Below, piece after piece: positions 12,432-22,336 of a stretch of 64,000 nt of DNA (its first letter is position 1; every line of letters begins with the position of its first letter). The stretch spans positions 49,455,632 through 49,519,631 of the forward strand of contig OX359246.1 in NCBI GenBank assembly GCA_947179485.1, read 5' to 3'. The position numbers and the translations under genes are program-made. A model generated the notes under the pieces. It had not been told where the DNA came from. It did not search any database and saw only the letters and a list, made by a program, of their open reading frames with translations. Source of the stretch: Allacma fusca (lineage: Eukaryota; Arthropoda; Collembola; Symphypleona; Sminthuridae).

Positions 12432-15400
12432 GTGTTCTGGGCAGACCAGGCTGAAACTACCCCAGGTTTAGAAAATCCTGAGCTCTCTGAAGACCCAGAC
12501 TTCAACAGTAAATTAGAAATTAATATTAATTATTTAGAAGTAGAATTGGGATCCATTTATTCCTCATTGTGCATTCTTGGAGAAATGAATCATGTATCTC
12601 CTATCACCACTACGAGTAGGTTATTATTCGTACCGACCTATGTTAGCTTCATACAGACTACAGCACTAATTGATAGTGGAGCTGCTGTCTCTGTTATTAG
12701 TGAAGATTTCTACAAATCATTACCTTTGTATTTACATAGCACTGCTAAGCCACTTAATGTACCTATTATGTTAAAACTAGCTGTAAAATCTCCAACGAGA
12801 ATTGTAATTACACACGAAATCGAGTTACCTGTAAGTGTTGAAGATTACAGTACTTTCTGGAAATTTCTTATAGTCCCTAACTCCTCCTACGAAGTAATTA
12901 TAGGTTATGATTTTCTTTCGTTTACTAAGGCTAACCTGTCATTTGCTGACAATAAGTTAACATTCCCAGAACACAATCAAGCTACTCAAACCCTTCCACC
13001 AGGAATTCCTACTCACTTTAAGACTATGAAACCTTCAAACTCCCCGAGTCCTATCACCAGTACCGAAATCCCAACCCCAACTATATCCAAAACCACTCTA
13101 ACGGAAGCCCCTACCTTGAATACTGTCCCAATTAAATATGTTAGAACCAAATATCCAACCGAGATACCTCCATGTACCACTTTAGTAGTTCCTGTTTATT
13201 CCCCCGATCTATCCTCCGCAACAGCAGTCTTTTATCCCTTCAAACGGATTCAGTATGGAAAAAATATAGTTATTCCTAAATGCATTTTATCGTTTGAATA
13301 TGACCTAAGTTACATTACTATTTCAAACCCATCAGAATGGTACGTCTTCCTACCCTCCAAAACTTTGTTAGGACGTTTAGACCTTCAAGCTGAAATTTGC
13401 GGCGAATTGAATCCTGATCACTTAGACCTTCCTATTTCATCTATCCAACTCGACCTAGAAAATACCCCTTCTACCCTACAGGAAATCCCCATAGACCCAG
13501 ACATTAATACACTAAAATTTGCGGACCATTTAACCCCGGATCAGGTTCTAAAGCTCAAACATCTCCTTTCCTTCTATCGCCAAGCCTTCGCCTTCAATGA
13601 CGACGAATTTGGTTGCACCACTCTGTTAGAACATGACTTTGAATTAATAGATGATACCCCTGTGAAATCCCGCCCCTATAGAGTATCCCCCCTTGAACGT
13701 GCAGAGTTCGATAGACATGTCAAAACATTGATAGAACAAGGTGTAGTGGAAGAGAGCGATTCTCCCTGGAGTAGTCCAGCTCTTTTGGTCAAAAAATCTG
13801 ATGGCACTTATAGAATGTGTGTAGATTTCCGTAAGTTGAACGAGAAAACGAAAAAGTCTGTATTTATTCTTGACCGTAGTGATACAATTTTTGAAGCTTT
13901 ATCTGGGTTTCAGTTTATTTCCAAACTAGACTTTGTTTCCGCGTTCCATCAGATCAAAAACTCCAAAAGAGTAAAAGAATACTCTAGTTTTGTCACCCCA
14001 AATGGTCAGTTTACCTTCAATAGAATGCCCTTCGGTCAGAGCTCAGCGCCCCAAACTTTCCAAAGACTCATGGATAAGATGTTAGGATCCCTTAAATGGC
14101 AGATAGCTGTCTGCTTCATAGATGATGTAGCGATATATTCCAAATCATTTGACCAACATCTCTTAGATCTAGGAAGGGTTCTAGAAAAAGTTATTGATGG
14201 AGGACTTACTCTCAAGCCTTCTAAATGTGAATTTGCCATGAAGAGAGTAAAGTATTTAGGTCATTACATTTCCTGTGATGGAATGGAAGTAGACACAGAG
14301 AAAGTGAAAGCCATCGAAAATTTTCCTATCCCCAAGAGTATAAAAACTGCAAAGTCCTTCCATTGCATCTGCTCTTATTACCGACAGTTCGTACTTAATT
14401 TCAGTAAAATTTCAGCCCCTATTAGAGCCTTATTCAAAAAGAATTGTAAATTCGTTTGGTCAGAAGACTGTCAAAAGTCTTTTGAGGAGTTGAAGCGTAA
14501 GTTAGTCGAGGCCCCCATATTAACCCATTTCATAGACGAATGTCCCACCATTCTCGCCACCGATGCATGTCAAGACGGTATTGCAGGAATCCCTAGTCAA
14601 ATTCAAGACGGCAAGGAAAAAGTTGTCGCTTACTACTCTCGGTCCCTAAATGAACATGAGAAAAAATACCATGTATCAGAATTAGAGGGGTTAGCGGTAG
14701 TAGAGTCAGTCAAACATTTCCGCCCGTTTCTGTACGGCCGTCAGTTTGAAATTCAGACAGATCATAATTCCCTTACGTACTTAATGACTTGTAAAGATTT
14801 AAAAGGTAGGCTATCCCGGTGGAGTATGGCGTTGATGGAATATCAGTTTAACATAAAATACAAGAAAGGAATCCTAAATTCTAATGTAGATACCCTCTCC
14901 AGAAATCCTGTCAATCCCGCCCCAATTTCCGAAACCGACTACCCCGAATTATCCACCAGTCTAAATAACCTTAATCTCCCAGATCCCGAGCCTATAGAGC
15001 AGCTCATCACCAGCCAGAGAACTGATCCCTTTATTGCCCCTATAATTACCCATAAGCTACGACTTGGACGTCATGACACCGATAAATACCCTGAATTTTC
15101 CCTCCAAAATAAATTATTATATCGAGCGGAAAGTAATGTTGGTGATAGGCTTTGGAAACTGTGTATCCCAACAGATTCTCGCAAAAAATTAATCAAATTA
15201 GTACATGCCCACCCTACTGGTGGTCACTTTGGCGTGAGTAAAACCTTACATACAATCCAATCTAGATATTACTGGCCCCACTTAAAAAAAGATGTTCAAA
15301 AATTTATTGCCGCTTGTAACATTTGTCAAAGACATAATCGCAGGAATACTCCCACCTCTGGACCCATGATCCCCTTTCCATCCCCACAAAATCCATTCGA

Positions 15401-16460
15401 AACCGTGGCTATCGACTTTGCTGGCCCATTCCCCGAATCCCCCGGAGGAAATACCTCTTTTTTGATCGCAGTGGATCATCTCACCCGATATGTTGAAGTC
15501 TACCCAATTTCTACCCAAAATTCCTCTGAAGCCATTAGAGGGATCCTCCAGTCAATTATCTACAGGCATGGTATACCCAACCTTATTATTACCGACCCCG
15601 GAAGTCCGTTCACCTCAAAAGCTTTCCAAAAGTTCTGCGAGGACTTTCGAATAAACCACCATCTGACTCCCCCTCAGGCTCATCATGTGAATGGTTTGGT
15701 AGAACGTCACATTGGTACGGTAAAACGTGTAATTTCAAAGTTTTTGTCGGATAAACATGACCAGTGGGAAACTTGGTTATTTTCCTCCGTATTTGCACAT
15801 GATACCACATTAAACTCAATCTCCAAATTCACGCCTTACTATTTACTTTACGGACGAGACCCAATACTCCCGTGTGACAAGATATTCCCTAGTATAGATT
15901 GGCGAGGGGACGATCGCTACCCAGATAAGACTTTAAAACGTGTCACTTTTGCCTGTGATCAAGCTCGCTCTAACACCAACCTTACCCGTAAACTAGTGAA
16001 GGAGATATTTGATTCAAACCATCCCCCAGTAGAATATTATCCGAAACAATTAGTCTTAGTAGCAGAGTTTAAGCGCAAGGCAGGCTTCGTTGACAAGTTC
16101 TTACCCGCGTTTAAAGGCCCCTTCGAAGTTGTCGAGAAATTGAACCCCGTGACATACCTCCTCTATGACCTTCGACCTGATTCCCCCATCCAAAAGTACC
16201 GTAAGGCCCATGTTCAACATCTAAAATCCTATATTTCCACCAATAACTCCCATGACTCCGATGACTCCTCAAATTCGTCCTCATGCTCTTATAAATCCCC
16301 TCCCGCAGATGTTCCTAGTGACCTATCACATGCAAAACCTATGCCTACTCCCGATTATTCAGATGCGTTACCCCGACTTTTCTCAACCCCCTTGACTTCC
16401 CAGACAAAATATCCTACAACTTCCGAGGCGAAGCGTCCGTATACCAAAACGGAGAATTAA
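12432..16460 (+). CDS. pol: Gypsy Pol polyprotein: protease, reverse transcriptase, RNase H, integrase
   Basis: A 1342-codon open frame. Residues about 78-90 carry the aspartic-protease motif LIDSGAAVSVIS. RT spans about 400-640 with VDFRKLNEKT, SKLDFVSAFHQI and the catalytic FIDDV box near residue 563. RNase H follows (ATDACQDG, ELEGLAVVESV, TDHNSLTYL). The integrase has an HHCC zinc domain (HAHPTGGHFG ... CNICQRH, about 925-965) and the D,D-35-E triad in AIDFAGP, IITDPGSPF and NGLVERHIGT (about 994-1090). No ATG lies near the start: the frame opens after TAA at 12402-12404, 53 bp beyond the gag stop. Gag and pol frames do not overlap, so simple ribosomal frameshifting is not available. The first in-frame ATG is inside the protease leader (GEMNHV, near residue 52). 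Long intact coding implies recent activity. Confidence 0.93.
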   Translation: MFWADQAETTPGLENPELSEDPDFNSKLEININYLEVELGSIYSSLCILGEMNHVSPITTTSRLLFVPTYVSFIQTTALIDSGAAVSVISEDFYKSLPLYLHSTAKPLNVPIMLKLAVKSPTRIVITHEIELPVSVEDYSTFWKFLIVPNSSYEVIIGYDFLSFTKANLSFADNKLTFPEHNQATQTLPPGIPTHFKTMKPSNSPSPITSTEIPTPTISKTTLTEAPTLNTVPIKYVRTKYPTEIPPCTTLVVPVYSPDLSSATAVFYPFKRIQYGKNIVIPKCILSFEYDLSYITISNPSEWYVFLPSKTLLGRLDLQAEICGELNPDHLDLPISSIQLDLENTPSTLQEIPIDPDINTLKFADHLTPDQVLKLKHLLSFYRQAFAFNDDEFGCTTLLEHDFELIDDTPVKSRPYRVSPLERAEFDRHVKTLIEQGVVEESDSPWSSPALLVKKSDGTYRMCVDFRKLNEKTKKSVFILDRSDTIFEALSGFQFISKLDFVSAFHQIKNSKRVKEYSSFVTPNGQFTFNRMPFGQSSAPQTFQRLMDKMLGSLKWQIAVCFIDDVAIYSKSFDQHLLDLGRVLEKVIDGGLTLKPSKCEFAMKRVKYLGHYISCDGMEVDTEKVKAIENFPIPKSIKTAKSFHCICSYYRQFVLNFSKISAPIRALFKKNCKFVWSEDCQKSFEELKRKLVEAPILTHFIDECPTILATDACQDGIAGIPSQIQDGKEKVVAYYSRSLNEHEKKYHVSELEGLAVVESVKHFRPFLYGRQFEIQTDHNSLTYLMTCKDLKGRLSRWSMALMEYQFNIKYKKGILNSNVDTLSRNPVNPAPISETDYPELSTSLNNLNLPDPEPIEQLITSQRTDPFIAPIITHKLRLGRHDTDKYPEFSLQNKLLYRAESNVGDRLWKLCIPTDSRKKLIKLVHAHPTGGHFGVSKTLHTIQSRYYWPHLKKDVQKFIAACNICQRHNRRNTPTSGPMIPFPSPQNPFETVAIDFAGPFPESPGGNTSFLIAVDHLTRYVEVYPISTQNSSEAIRGILQSIIYRHGIPNLIITDPGSPFTSKAFQKFCEDFRINHHLTPPQAHHVNGLVERHIGTVKRVISKFLSDKHDQWETWLFSSVFAHDTTLNSISKFTPYYLLYGRDPILPCDKIFPSIDWRGDDRYPDKTLKRVTFACDQARSNTNLTRKLVKEIFDSNHPPVEYYPKQLVLVAEFKRKAGFVDKFLPAFKGPFEVVEKLNPVTYLLYDLRPDSPIQKYRKAHVQHLKSYISTNNSHDSDDSSNSSSCSYKSPPADVPSDLSHAKPMPTPDYSDALPRLFSTPLTSQTKYPTTSEAKRPYTKTEN

Positions 16461-16485
16461 TTGTGTTTTGTTCTCTGATATAGAT

Positions 16486-17754
16486 ATGGAGAACGAGTCG
16501 ATCCTTTTGGAGGAGAATTCGGATCAAACTCCGGACCCTGGTTCCTCAATTCTAACTCTCGAAGAAGAGGAAATTGTCCGCGGGTTCAGTCTCAGTCCAC
16601 CTGGATCCCCAACCGGAATGGAGACATCGGAGGCCGAGGACAAGTCCGTTTCCGACGATGGGGCTACATGCGATCTTCAGACTTTGATGGAACAACCGCA
16701 GATCCCTCCAATAGTCACTTCCCCTGAAAAAGTCCCCATCATCACTCAAAGAATTGAATCCATGACCCTAGATTCCCCTCCCAAACCTACCTCCTTGATA
16801 AATGAAATTATTCCCACCCCCAATCCCAAGAGAAGAGTAACCTTTGAGTTGATCCCGACTATCCATATTATCCCCTCGACCGAGCCCATAGAAATGGATT
16901 CCCTTAACCCTGAAAGTATCCCAGAAGAGCTTGTTGAGGCGGAAATCCTGAACCCCATTGATGCTTCTGAAACCGACCCGATGTTTCCCGACTTTGACAC
17001 CCTTATCCCCGAATCCAACCCAATCTTCCCCGACCTTGAGACCCTAATCCCCGAAATTGTCCTTGAGACTCTCCCCATTTTGAAGTCTCCAACCCCCGAA
17101 ACCATTCCCATCTTAGAGACTCCAACCCGCGAAACCATTCCCATCTTAGAGACTCCGACCCCCAAAACCATTCCCACAGTAGAGACCCCAACCCCCAAAA
17201 CCATTCCCACAGTAGAGACCCCAATCCCCGAAACCATTTCCATAGTAGAGGCTCTGATCTCTGAAATCCTCCCCGTCGTAGTAACTCCGAGCCCCGAATT
17301 TCTCCCTGTAGTAAAGACCCCTATACCCCAAGTTATTACCCATACTCCCGAAAATACCCCTGCCTCAGAGGGTTACATTAGAATGGACCTCTCAACTGCC
17401 CCACCAAAAAATACTCCATTTGACATTTGGAACAGTCCTCAAGTCGTTCCCCTTATGTCCATAGTTTTTAATCGACCACCCACACCGCCCCGCCAAACTC
17501 GTCCCATCGAACCTCTCTTATCCCTCAATTTGGACCCCGCTCCTCAAAATACCCGCCCACAGTCATCTCACCCAGACCACGTTCCATACCATCTCCGATT
17601 CCACCCGTATAATTCCCGTCCTGGTCCAAACTCCCCTGGATCTCAGCTCGACAGAGGCTTACGAGTCCGTCGTCCCTCCGAACTGCCCCCGTCACGCATC
17701 CCACGTCAAAGACCATCTGGTCGGGACGACCAGGCCCCAGAGGGGGGCATGTAG
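16486..17754 (+). CDS. Third ORF of the Gypsy element, acidic/proline-rich with short tandem repeats, function unknown
   Basis: Begins just after pol; the best ATG is 16486 (MENESILLEENS). The predicted protein is about 422 residues. It is acidic at the N terminus, then carries around residues 195-280 a tandem array of 11-residue units like PETIPILETPT, and ends in an arginine/proline-rich tail. No signal peptide, membrane segment, or fusion-peptide-like stretch is visible, so I do not call it an envelope. Its stop TAG (17752-17754) lies in the first bases of the 3' LTR, and its 3' end overlaps the polypurine tract. Possible roles include a nucleocapsid accessory or movement-type factor, but nothing in the sequence decides this. 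Confidence 0.75.
   Translation: MENESILLEENSDQTPDPGSSILTLEEEEIVRGFSLSPPGSPTGMETSEAEDKSVSDDGATCDLQTLMEQPQIPPIVTSPEKVPIITQRIESMTLDSPPKPTSLINEIIPTPNPKRRVTFELIPTIHIIPSTEPIEMDSLNPESIPEELVEAEILNPIDASETDPMFPDFDTLIPESNPIFPDLETLIPEIVLETLPILKSPTPETIPILETPTRETIPILETPTPKTIPTVETPTPKTIPTVETPIPETISIVEALISEILPVVVTPSPEFLPVVKTPIPQVITHTPENTPASEGYIRMDLSTAPPKNTPFDIWNSPQVVPLMSIVFNRPPTPPRQTRPIEPLLSLNLDPAPQNTRPQSSHPDHVPYHLRFHPYNSRPGPNSPGSQLDRGLRVRRPSELPPSRIPRQRPSGRDDQAPEGGM
17741..17749 (+). promoter_or_regulatory. Polypurine tract of the Gypsy element
   Basis: AGAGGGGGG-type purine run directly before the 3' LTR start at 17750, the usual site for plus-strand priming. It also encodes the last codons of the third ORF. 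Confidence 0.75.
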
Positions 17755-18194
17755 GAACCCAATCCCAAATTAGGTTACGCCGCGCTCACTCTGGTGAGGC
17801 GCGTCGTGACCACTACCCTTTCCCAATTCCCATTCCCTGTACCTCCACGTCATCCCTAATGAAAAAGCCTGGAGAGACATGCTCTCCATGCTCTCCATCG
17901 ACCCAACGACGGGCATTCGCGTCCTCCCCCATCGAGAATACCAAGCTCTCTCTCTGCGCTCTGATTATTTTTCCCAAGGGATTTTAGGAGTTTTTTGTTT
18001 TTAAGAGGTTCGCCTCCGCTAATTATTTTTTTGTTTTCTGGCCTTGAGGCCTCCCTTTTTGTACGACTCCTGTGAGCATTTCTTTTTTTATATTGTTGAA
18101 ATAAACGTGAGCATTTGTAGCTCAAAGAAGTTGACCTGATCCGGACCGTCCCCAATTTTTATTTCCCTCGCTCCACCATCCATCTCACACATCA
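17750..18194 (+). repeat. 3' LTR of the Gypsy element
   Basis: 445 bp, same length as the 5' LTR; one substitution noticed. It is followed by the target duplication ATAT. Confidence 0.95.
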
Positions 18195-18311
18195 ATATTG
18201 ACCTCCAGAGGTCAAAGAGCTCCGATACCGGTTTCTTAGGCTAGCCGGTGATGAAATTGGCCCACAATAGAATTAAGCGCTTTTATTAGACCTGTAACAA
18301 AAGGGGAACCG

Positions 18312-18574
18312 AGTTTGGTTCCAGTTCGTGACCTCGTGACCCAGCAGTGACCTCGTATATAAGTATCACACCTATACCGGTTTCCCACCCCTAACCTTCA
18401 TGGAATCGTTCCGGAATAGACTAGATCGTTCCCAGGTTGTACTAGCAAGGCGTCTTCCAAGTTTGGTTCCACTTGGTGACCTCGTGACCCAGCAGTGACC
18501 TCGTATATAAATATCACACCTATACCGGTTTCCCACCCCTAACCTTCATGGAATCGTTCCGGAATAGACTATCT
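18312..18574 (+). repeat. Two tandem copies of an about 148-bp repeat
   Basis: Copies at about 18312-18427 and 18460-18574 share TTTGGTTCCA, GACCCAGCAGTGACCTCG, TCACACCTATACCGGTTTCC and TCATGGAATCGTTCCGG. The array ends about 25 bp before the Polinton target duplication. It lies outside that element and belongs to the insertion locus. No ORF is seen. Confidence 0.75.
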
Positions 18575-18606
18575 GGACTTCCGGAAACATGTTGCGGTGC
18601 TGTACT

Positions 18607-18700
18607 AGTAGGTATTAGGTATATGCCCATTCTCAATGAAACGCTCCATGCTGTAGGTATAGGTGACCTTAATCCTTTAAGTACCGCAATGACCTCGATG
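18607..18700 (+). repeat. Left terminal inverted repeat of the Polinton
   Basis: About 94 bp, roughly 75-80% identical by eye to the right repeat, with a 29-bp perfect core around 18648-18676. A (TA)n run follows at 18700-18718. Confidence 0.88.
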
Positions 18701-18772
18701 ATATATATATATATATATACCACCATATATACATCTATATATGCATGAGCTGTAAGGTTAATGTAGTAAGCA

Positions 18773-18999
18773 CCTGTGTATAAGGAGCCATGTGCGGCCC
18801 CTTTGGAAAAATATTTACAAGTCCAGCCGTCAATCACATGCAATTAAATTGTGAAAGTATGTTCAAAGTTCTAAATAACGGGCTTCCATGTATAAGGAGC
18901 CATGTGCGGCGCCTTTGGAAAAAATATTGACAAGTCCACCCGTCAATCACATGTTAATAAAATGTGAAAGTATGGTCAAAGTTCTAAATAAAGGGCTCG
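18773..18999 (+). repeat. Two tandem copies of an about 116-bp repeat inside the Polinton left end
   Basis: Copies at about 18773-18883 and 18889-18999 share TGTATAAGGAGCCATGTGCG, CAAGTCCA-CCGTCAATCACATG and CAAAGTTCTAAATAA-GGGCT. They are non-coding. Subterminal tandem repeats are common in Polintons, but the function here is unknown. Confidence 0.75.
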
Positions 19000-19265
19000 T
19001 AAAGGGACCGTCAAAGGAAAGGATTAAGTCCAAAATAAAATGTGTCCAGCCGGTGCGGATTAGCTGCTTGCCTGTAAAATTAGAAAGTTGTCAGAGTGGG
19101 AGTATAATAAGGATCCTCACTTGTTCATTGTCAAGATTGATATTCTTACTGCCTGAACTGCTGAGTCCTTAGTTGTTTTACCCAAGTCTTGAAAAATATT
19201 CCTTTTCGTATTTCTGTAACCTTGAACCAAGTTTTTTTTTCGAAATTTTGAAAATAATTATAATA

Positions 19266-19626
19266 ATGGCTGGAAATCAAGCTGAGTGTGCTGGAAGTTC
19301 TACCGCTACTCCTCTCAAGTGTGAGTTTGTGGAAGTAGTGAATGGCTACAGTTTTAGTACGGAAATTTGTCTGTGTTTGCCCAAATGGATTTTCCACAAT
19401 CGAAGAACTCCGCACTCATTACAAGCTGAAGTGCATGGGTTGGCATTCGAACTCCAGAAGCTGGAAAAAAGTTAATGGGTCCTTCATCAGGCCGTATTTC
19501 CTCTACAAGTGCAATGTAAAACAGTTCAAGATCGAAGATTTGGCTCAACACTTTGCTGAAAAATGCCCTCGCAATGAGGTTAGAATGAGGTACCAGGCAG
19601 CTAGGAGAGCTGAGGAGCAACGTTAA
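19266..19626 (+). pseudogene. Small zinc-finger-like ORF of the Polinton, frame break near 19345-19385
   Basis: Two overlapping frames together resemble one small protein: an ATG at 19266 (MAGNQAECAG) and a second frame (ATG 19342 to 19626). The second frame has two C-C/H-C-like fingers, CVCPNGFSTIEELRTHYKLKC and a second C...L..H...C pattern ending FAEKCPRNE, then a basic tail. It is the only plus-strand gene in the element and converges on integrase. If the ATG at 19342 is used, the ORF is intact at 94 codons. I know no firm homologue; a nucleic-acid-binding role is only a guess from the cysteines and histidines. Confidence 0.5.
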
Positions 19627-20241
19627 ACTTGGGCTTGTCATAAGATTTTAATTCCTTATTTTCATACAGATGAAACCATACCTCCATGTCATTCTTAGAG
19701 TTAACATTTACTGGAGCAAATTTAGTGCTGGGATGAACAGTTGTATTATAATTCCGAACTAACTTTTGCAGAACATGAACGAATTTGTAGTTTCCTTTAT
19801 GCTGAACATATCGACTTATTTTTTCCATAATGGTTCGATTAAATCTTTCAACGATGCATGCCTTCAGTTCAGATTGAACATGAAAAATTGCGATCCCGTT
19901 ATTCACACAAAATCTTTTTTAAACTCACCGCCTTTGTCACATTGAATTCTTTTTGGCTGTCTTCCCGAATCTTTCAGTACTTTCTTGAAAACTGTTAAAA
20001 CATCTAAGCTATTTTTATTTTTCACAGGTCGAACAAATGCATATTTACTGAAAGCGTCAATGATGCTTAACAGATATCGGTGGTTATTATTATTTTTGCT
20101 GTAAGCTGATATGTCTATCAAATCAATAACCCACTGCTCATCAATTCCATGGACCACGACCTGACGTCTTGGAAATTTGCGTATTGCAGGTTTGCTTTCA
20201 GCGTATGCTGGAATACCTCGTAAAACTCCAAACAGCTGGTT
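19601..20241 (-). pseudogene. Polinton integrase (retroviral-type DDE), N-terminally truncated and frameshifted
   Basis: The first frame (open from 20241 to stop 19903) has GIDEQWVIDLIDIS with the first catalytic aspartate, DAFSKYAFVRPV, and IQCDKGGEFKK with the second aspartate. The second frame (19906-19601) has SELKACIVERFNRTI with the catalytic glutamate and the following helix region. The two frames overlap at an A6/T4 homopolymer region near 19911-19921, so one indel explains the break. The N-terminal zinc domain expected in full integrases is missing; instead the frame runs back into the remnant protease at a deletion junction near 20220-20245. The whole is non-functional as it stands. 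Confidence 0.85.
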
Positions 20242-20429
20242 TTACTCTCTTTATAGAATGCTAGCCAATGATCCGCAGGTTTTGTAATAGGATCTCAAGT
20301 AACCACTAGACACAGTGGAAATCTGCTAAGTTTAACATTTTTTAATTCATCACATGATATAACATCAAATTTAGCATTTCTCCGTTTACATATTACATTA
20401 AGATAGTTATAAACTTCATCAGTATTCAT
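20220..20429 (-). pseudogene. N-terminal remnant of the Polinton adenain-like cysteine protease
   Basis: Starting at ATG 20429-20427, which overlaps the upstream capsid-gene stop as ATGA, a frame reads 44 codons to TGA (20297-20295). It then continues with DPITKPADHWLAFYKES. The HW followed by AF with an upstream VV-DP pattern is the catalytic-histidine region of adenain-type (C5/C48-like) proteases of adenoviruses and Polintons. Soon after (EFYE, near 20225) the similarity stops and integrase sequence begins in another frame, so the aspartate and cysteine regions are deleted. In intact elements this enzyme matures capsid proteins. The call rests on a short match and on gene context. Confidence 0.62.
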
Positions 20430-21753
20430 GATTGCATGGCCTCGTGCGAGTAATCCGTAAAGTATATTGATTTATTTTTGTCGATATTTAGAATACTCTG
20501 AGACTCTGTATAACAAAGAACCGTTAAAGGCTCCGTCGTAGCGGTTCTAAACCGGAGCTCGATTTTAATATTTCCAAATCTGGGTAGTGCACGCGCGTCA
20601 CTGGTTGGAGAGATCTCATATACAAACAATGCACGGTTATTTGCAAAATCCGAGGCGTTAAAATCAATACTTGCATCCTTGTTATCAATTCCAATAGCTC
20701 TGTAAATATTGCTAACTGCATCTTGAATTCTGATACTGTCTTGCCTGAAGTCCACTTCCAAAGGATACGTTTCATTCGTGTCTCCATTTACTGATACATT
20801 TACATGTGATAAATTATAGTCACCAAAGACGAATGGATTAGTTAATTGCGTGCCGTTTACATTTGTGCTGGGTACAATGGCAAGTACAAGACGTTCGGGT
20901 AATTGCCCCCTTTAAATACTCCCTCTTCAATTCTTGACAAGGTTCCAGTATTCAATGAAAAGCTCTTCATATCCACTTTGTTTAAGTATAGATTTGCAAC
21001 ATCACCCCCTTCCCATTGGCGTACATGTTCAATTGCTGCAGCTGCTAGTACTTTATGTCTTGTAACTTGTAGTTTTGCTTCCAAAATGCTTAGTCTAAAT
21101 CGCCTTTGAACAGTTCCTTGAGCGGCTGCTGGGCAATGCAGCGCAGAAGCATCCGTAGACCGATGAAATACAATTTTTAAATCAACTCCTGGTGGCAAAA
21201 AATCCGACTGAGCAAATAGATCCACATGGGGTCTACCAATTACTTCAAATTCTCTGCTACCATTACACATTGTATCTCTCGCTATAAGAAGTGTTATCAA
21301 CAGTTGATGTTGATTCACAGTCTGTGTTTTTAAAATATCCAGCACATTGCGATTGAGTTTTATTATATTCCTTGGAAAACAATAACAGTCTTTCGAACAT
21401 GCATCTATAAGCATAGTAGCGTTTGTGGGCGTAATCAATGTTTCATTCAAGTACACAGAACACTGTGAAAAAACTGAATGAAGAATATTGTGGACAGGTG
21501 CTACTAAAACTCCTGCAGCATTTACAGCATTTGCATTGTCTAATACCCTCATTCGTAAATAAACTCTTGTTTTACTAGGATCAATATAATGCGCGTCAGT
21601 ACTATTAACAATAAATGTTAATGGAACAGCTTTTTCGGATAGTGGGCAGTTTGGATAAATATCGCATGATTGAGTAGTTAGTATGCTCATGTCATAACCC
21701 TCGCGTTTAAAAATATCCAGCTCACTTCGGAGAAAATGATGGTTTGCAGCCAT
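20426..21753 (-). pseudogene. Polinton capsid-type protein of the F54H12.2-like family (probable major capsid), one frameshift
   Basis: ATG 21753 opens a 298-codon frame with the family's conserved start (SELDIFKREGYD), PLTFIVNSTDAHYIDPSKT and PVHNILHSVFSQCSVYLNE. Database proteins named F54H12.2-like in nematodes, Hydra and insects share this pattern and, from memory of the families, accompany Polinton-type integrases. The frame leaves the family pattern at a run of five C (20906-20910, G on the coding strand). It resumes in another frame that stays open to TGA at 20428-20426. Together the pieces span about 441 codons. One homopolymer indel explains the break. Whether this is the double-jelly-roll major capsid or another structural subunit is my inference. 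Confidence 0.75.
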
Positions 21754-21843
21754 TATTATGAAAAAATATTCAGACCTCGTCTACGTTTTTTATGTTTGGG
21801 TTTAAGACACCCAAACATAAAAAACGTTTAGTTAAGTTTAGTT

Positions 21844-22314
21844 TCAAGACACCGCGACCAGTCTTACGCTTTTTAGGAGTTTTTTCTTGATTCCACGCCC
21901 GATTTTTGCACTACGTTTAATTTTCTTATAACTGAATAGACGATCTTCATCAAGCTTTCGTTTCCAACAAAACCCAGACCCAGACTGATTAATAACGTCA
22001 TTTCCCACCCCTTTAAGTGCAGAGAGACCTCTGTCTCTCAAAGACTCACGTAAAGGACGACCACCTTCCAATACATCTATAGCAACATTTTTTAAGGTCG
22101 CTTTTGCATGTGGTAGATTATACTTTGTCGCAAAAGGTATTAACCGTCTGGCAATAGATCCAAAGAATGATCCCAAACCACTGCCCTTCTGGCGAACATT
22201 TGATCCTCGATAAAACAGTAATCCTCGACCATATTGAACTCCATACCCATATTGTGGTGTGTGAATTCTATAAAACTTACTCTCTTTATTAGAACATTTG
22301 TATGTTTTAACCAT
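21844..22314 (-). CDS. Basic core/minor virion protein of the Polinton
   Basis: I prefer the ATG at 22314 (MVKTYKCSNK, 156 codons) over the longer frame from 22404, because the upstream neighbour ends at 22337, leaving a 22-bp gap. The protein has GYGVQYGRGLLFYRGSNVRQ, a glycine-rich GSGLGSFFGSIARRLIPF segment, an amphipathic middle with GRPLRESLRDRG, and a very basic C terminus (KIGRGIKKKLLKSVR). Proteins with this order sit beside capsid genes in Polintons and adintoviruses and resemble adenoviral core or pVI/pX-type proteins that bind DNA or membranes. The frame is intact. Confidence 0.6.
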   Translation of the reverse strand: MVKTYKCSNKESKFYRIHTPQYGYGVQYGRGLLFYRGSNVRQKGSGLGSFFGSIARRLIPFATKYNLPHAKATLKNVAIDVLEGGRPLRESLRDRGLSALKGVGNDVINQSGSGFCWKRKLDEDRLFSYKKIKRSAKIGRGIKKKLLKSVRLVAVS

Positions 22315-22336
22315 TATTGTTTCTTCATGCGCAGCA

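Larger units (their letters stand above)
9206..18194 (+). mobile_element. Ty3/Gypsy LTR retrotransposon, nearly full length and young
   Basis: Two 445-bp LTRs (9206-9650 and 17750-18194) begin TGTAGGAACCC and end CACACATCA, the usual TG...CA. They bound gag, pol and a third ORF. The target duplication is ATAT (9202-9205 and 18195-18198). The only LTR difference I noticed is T versus G within GACG(T/G)GCATTCGCG, so insertion was recent. The order protease-RT-RNase H-integrase is that of Gypsy. A G-rich polypurine tract (17741-17747) precedes the 3' LTR. Gag has a frame break and pol lacks an obvious linked start, so the copy may not be autonomous despite its youth. Confidence 0.95.

Noticed and set aside
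16746-17243. 165-codon antisense glycine/methionine/valine-rich ORF
   Set aside because: It is the mirror of the 11-residue repeats of the Gypsy third ORF and has no independent support.
16486-17754. Retroviral envelope gene after pol
   Set aside because: No signal peptide, cleavage site or membrane anchor is visible; the composition is acidic and proline-rich.
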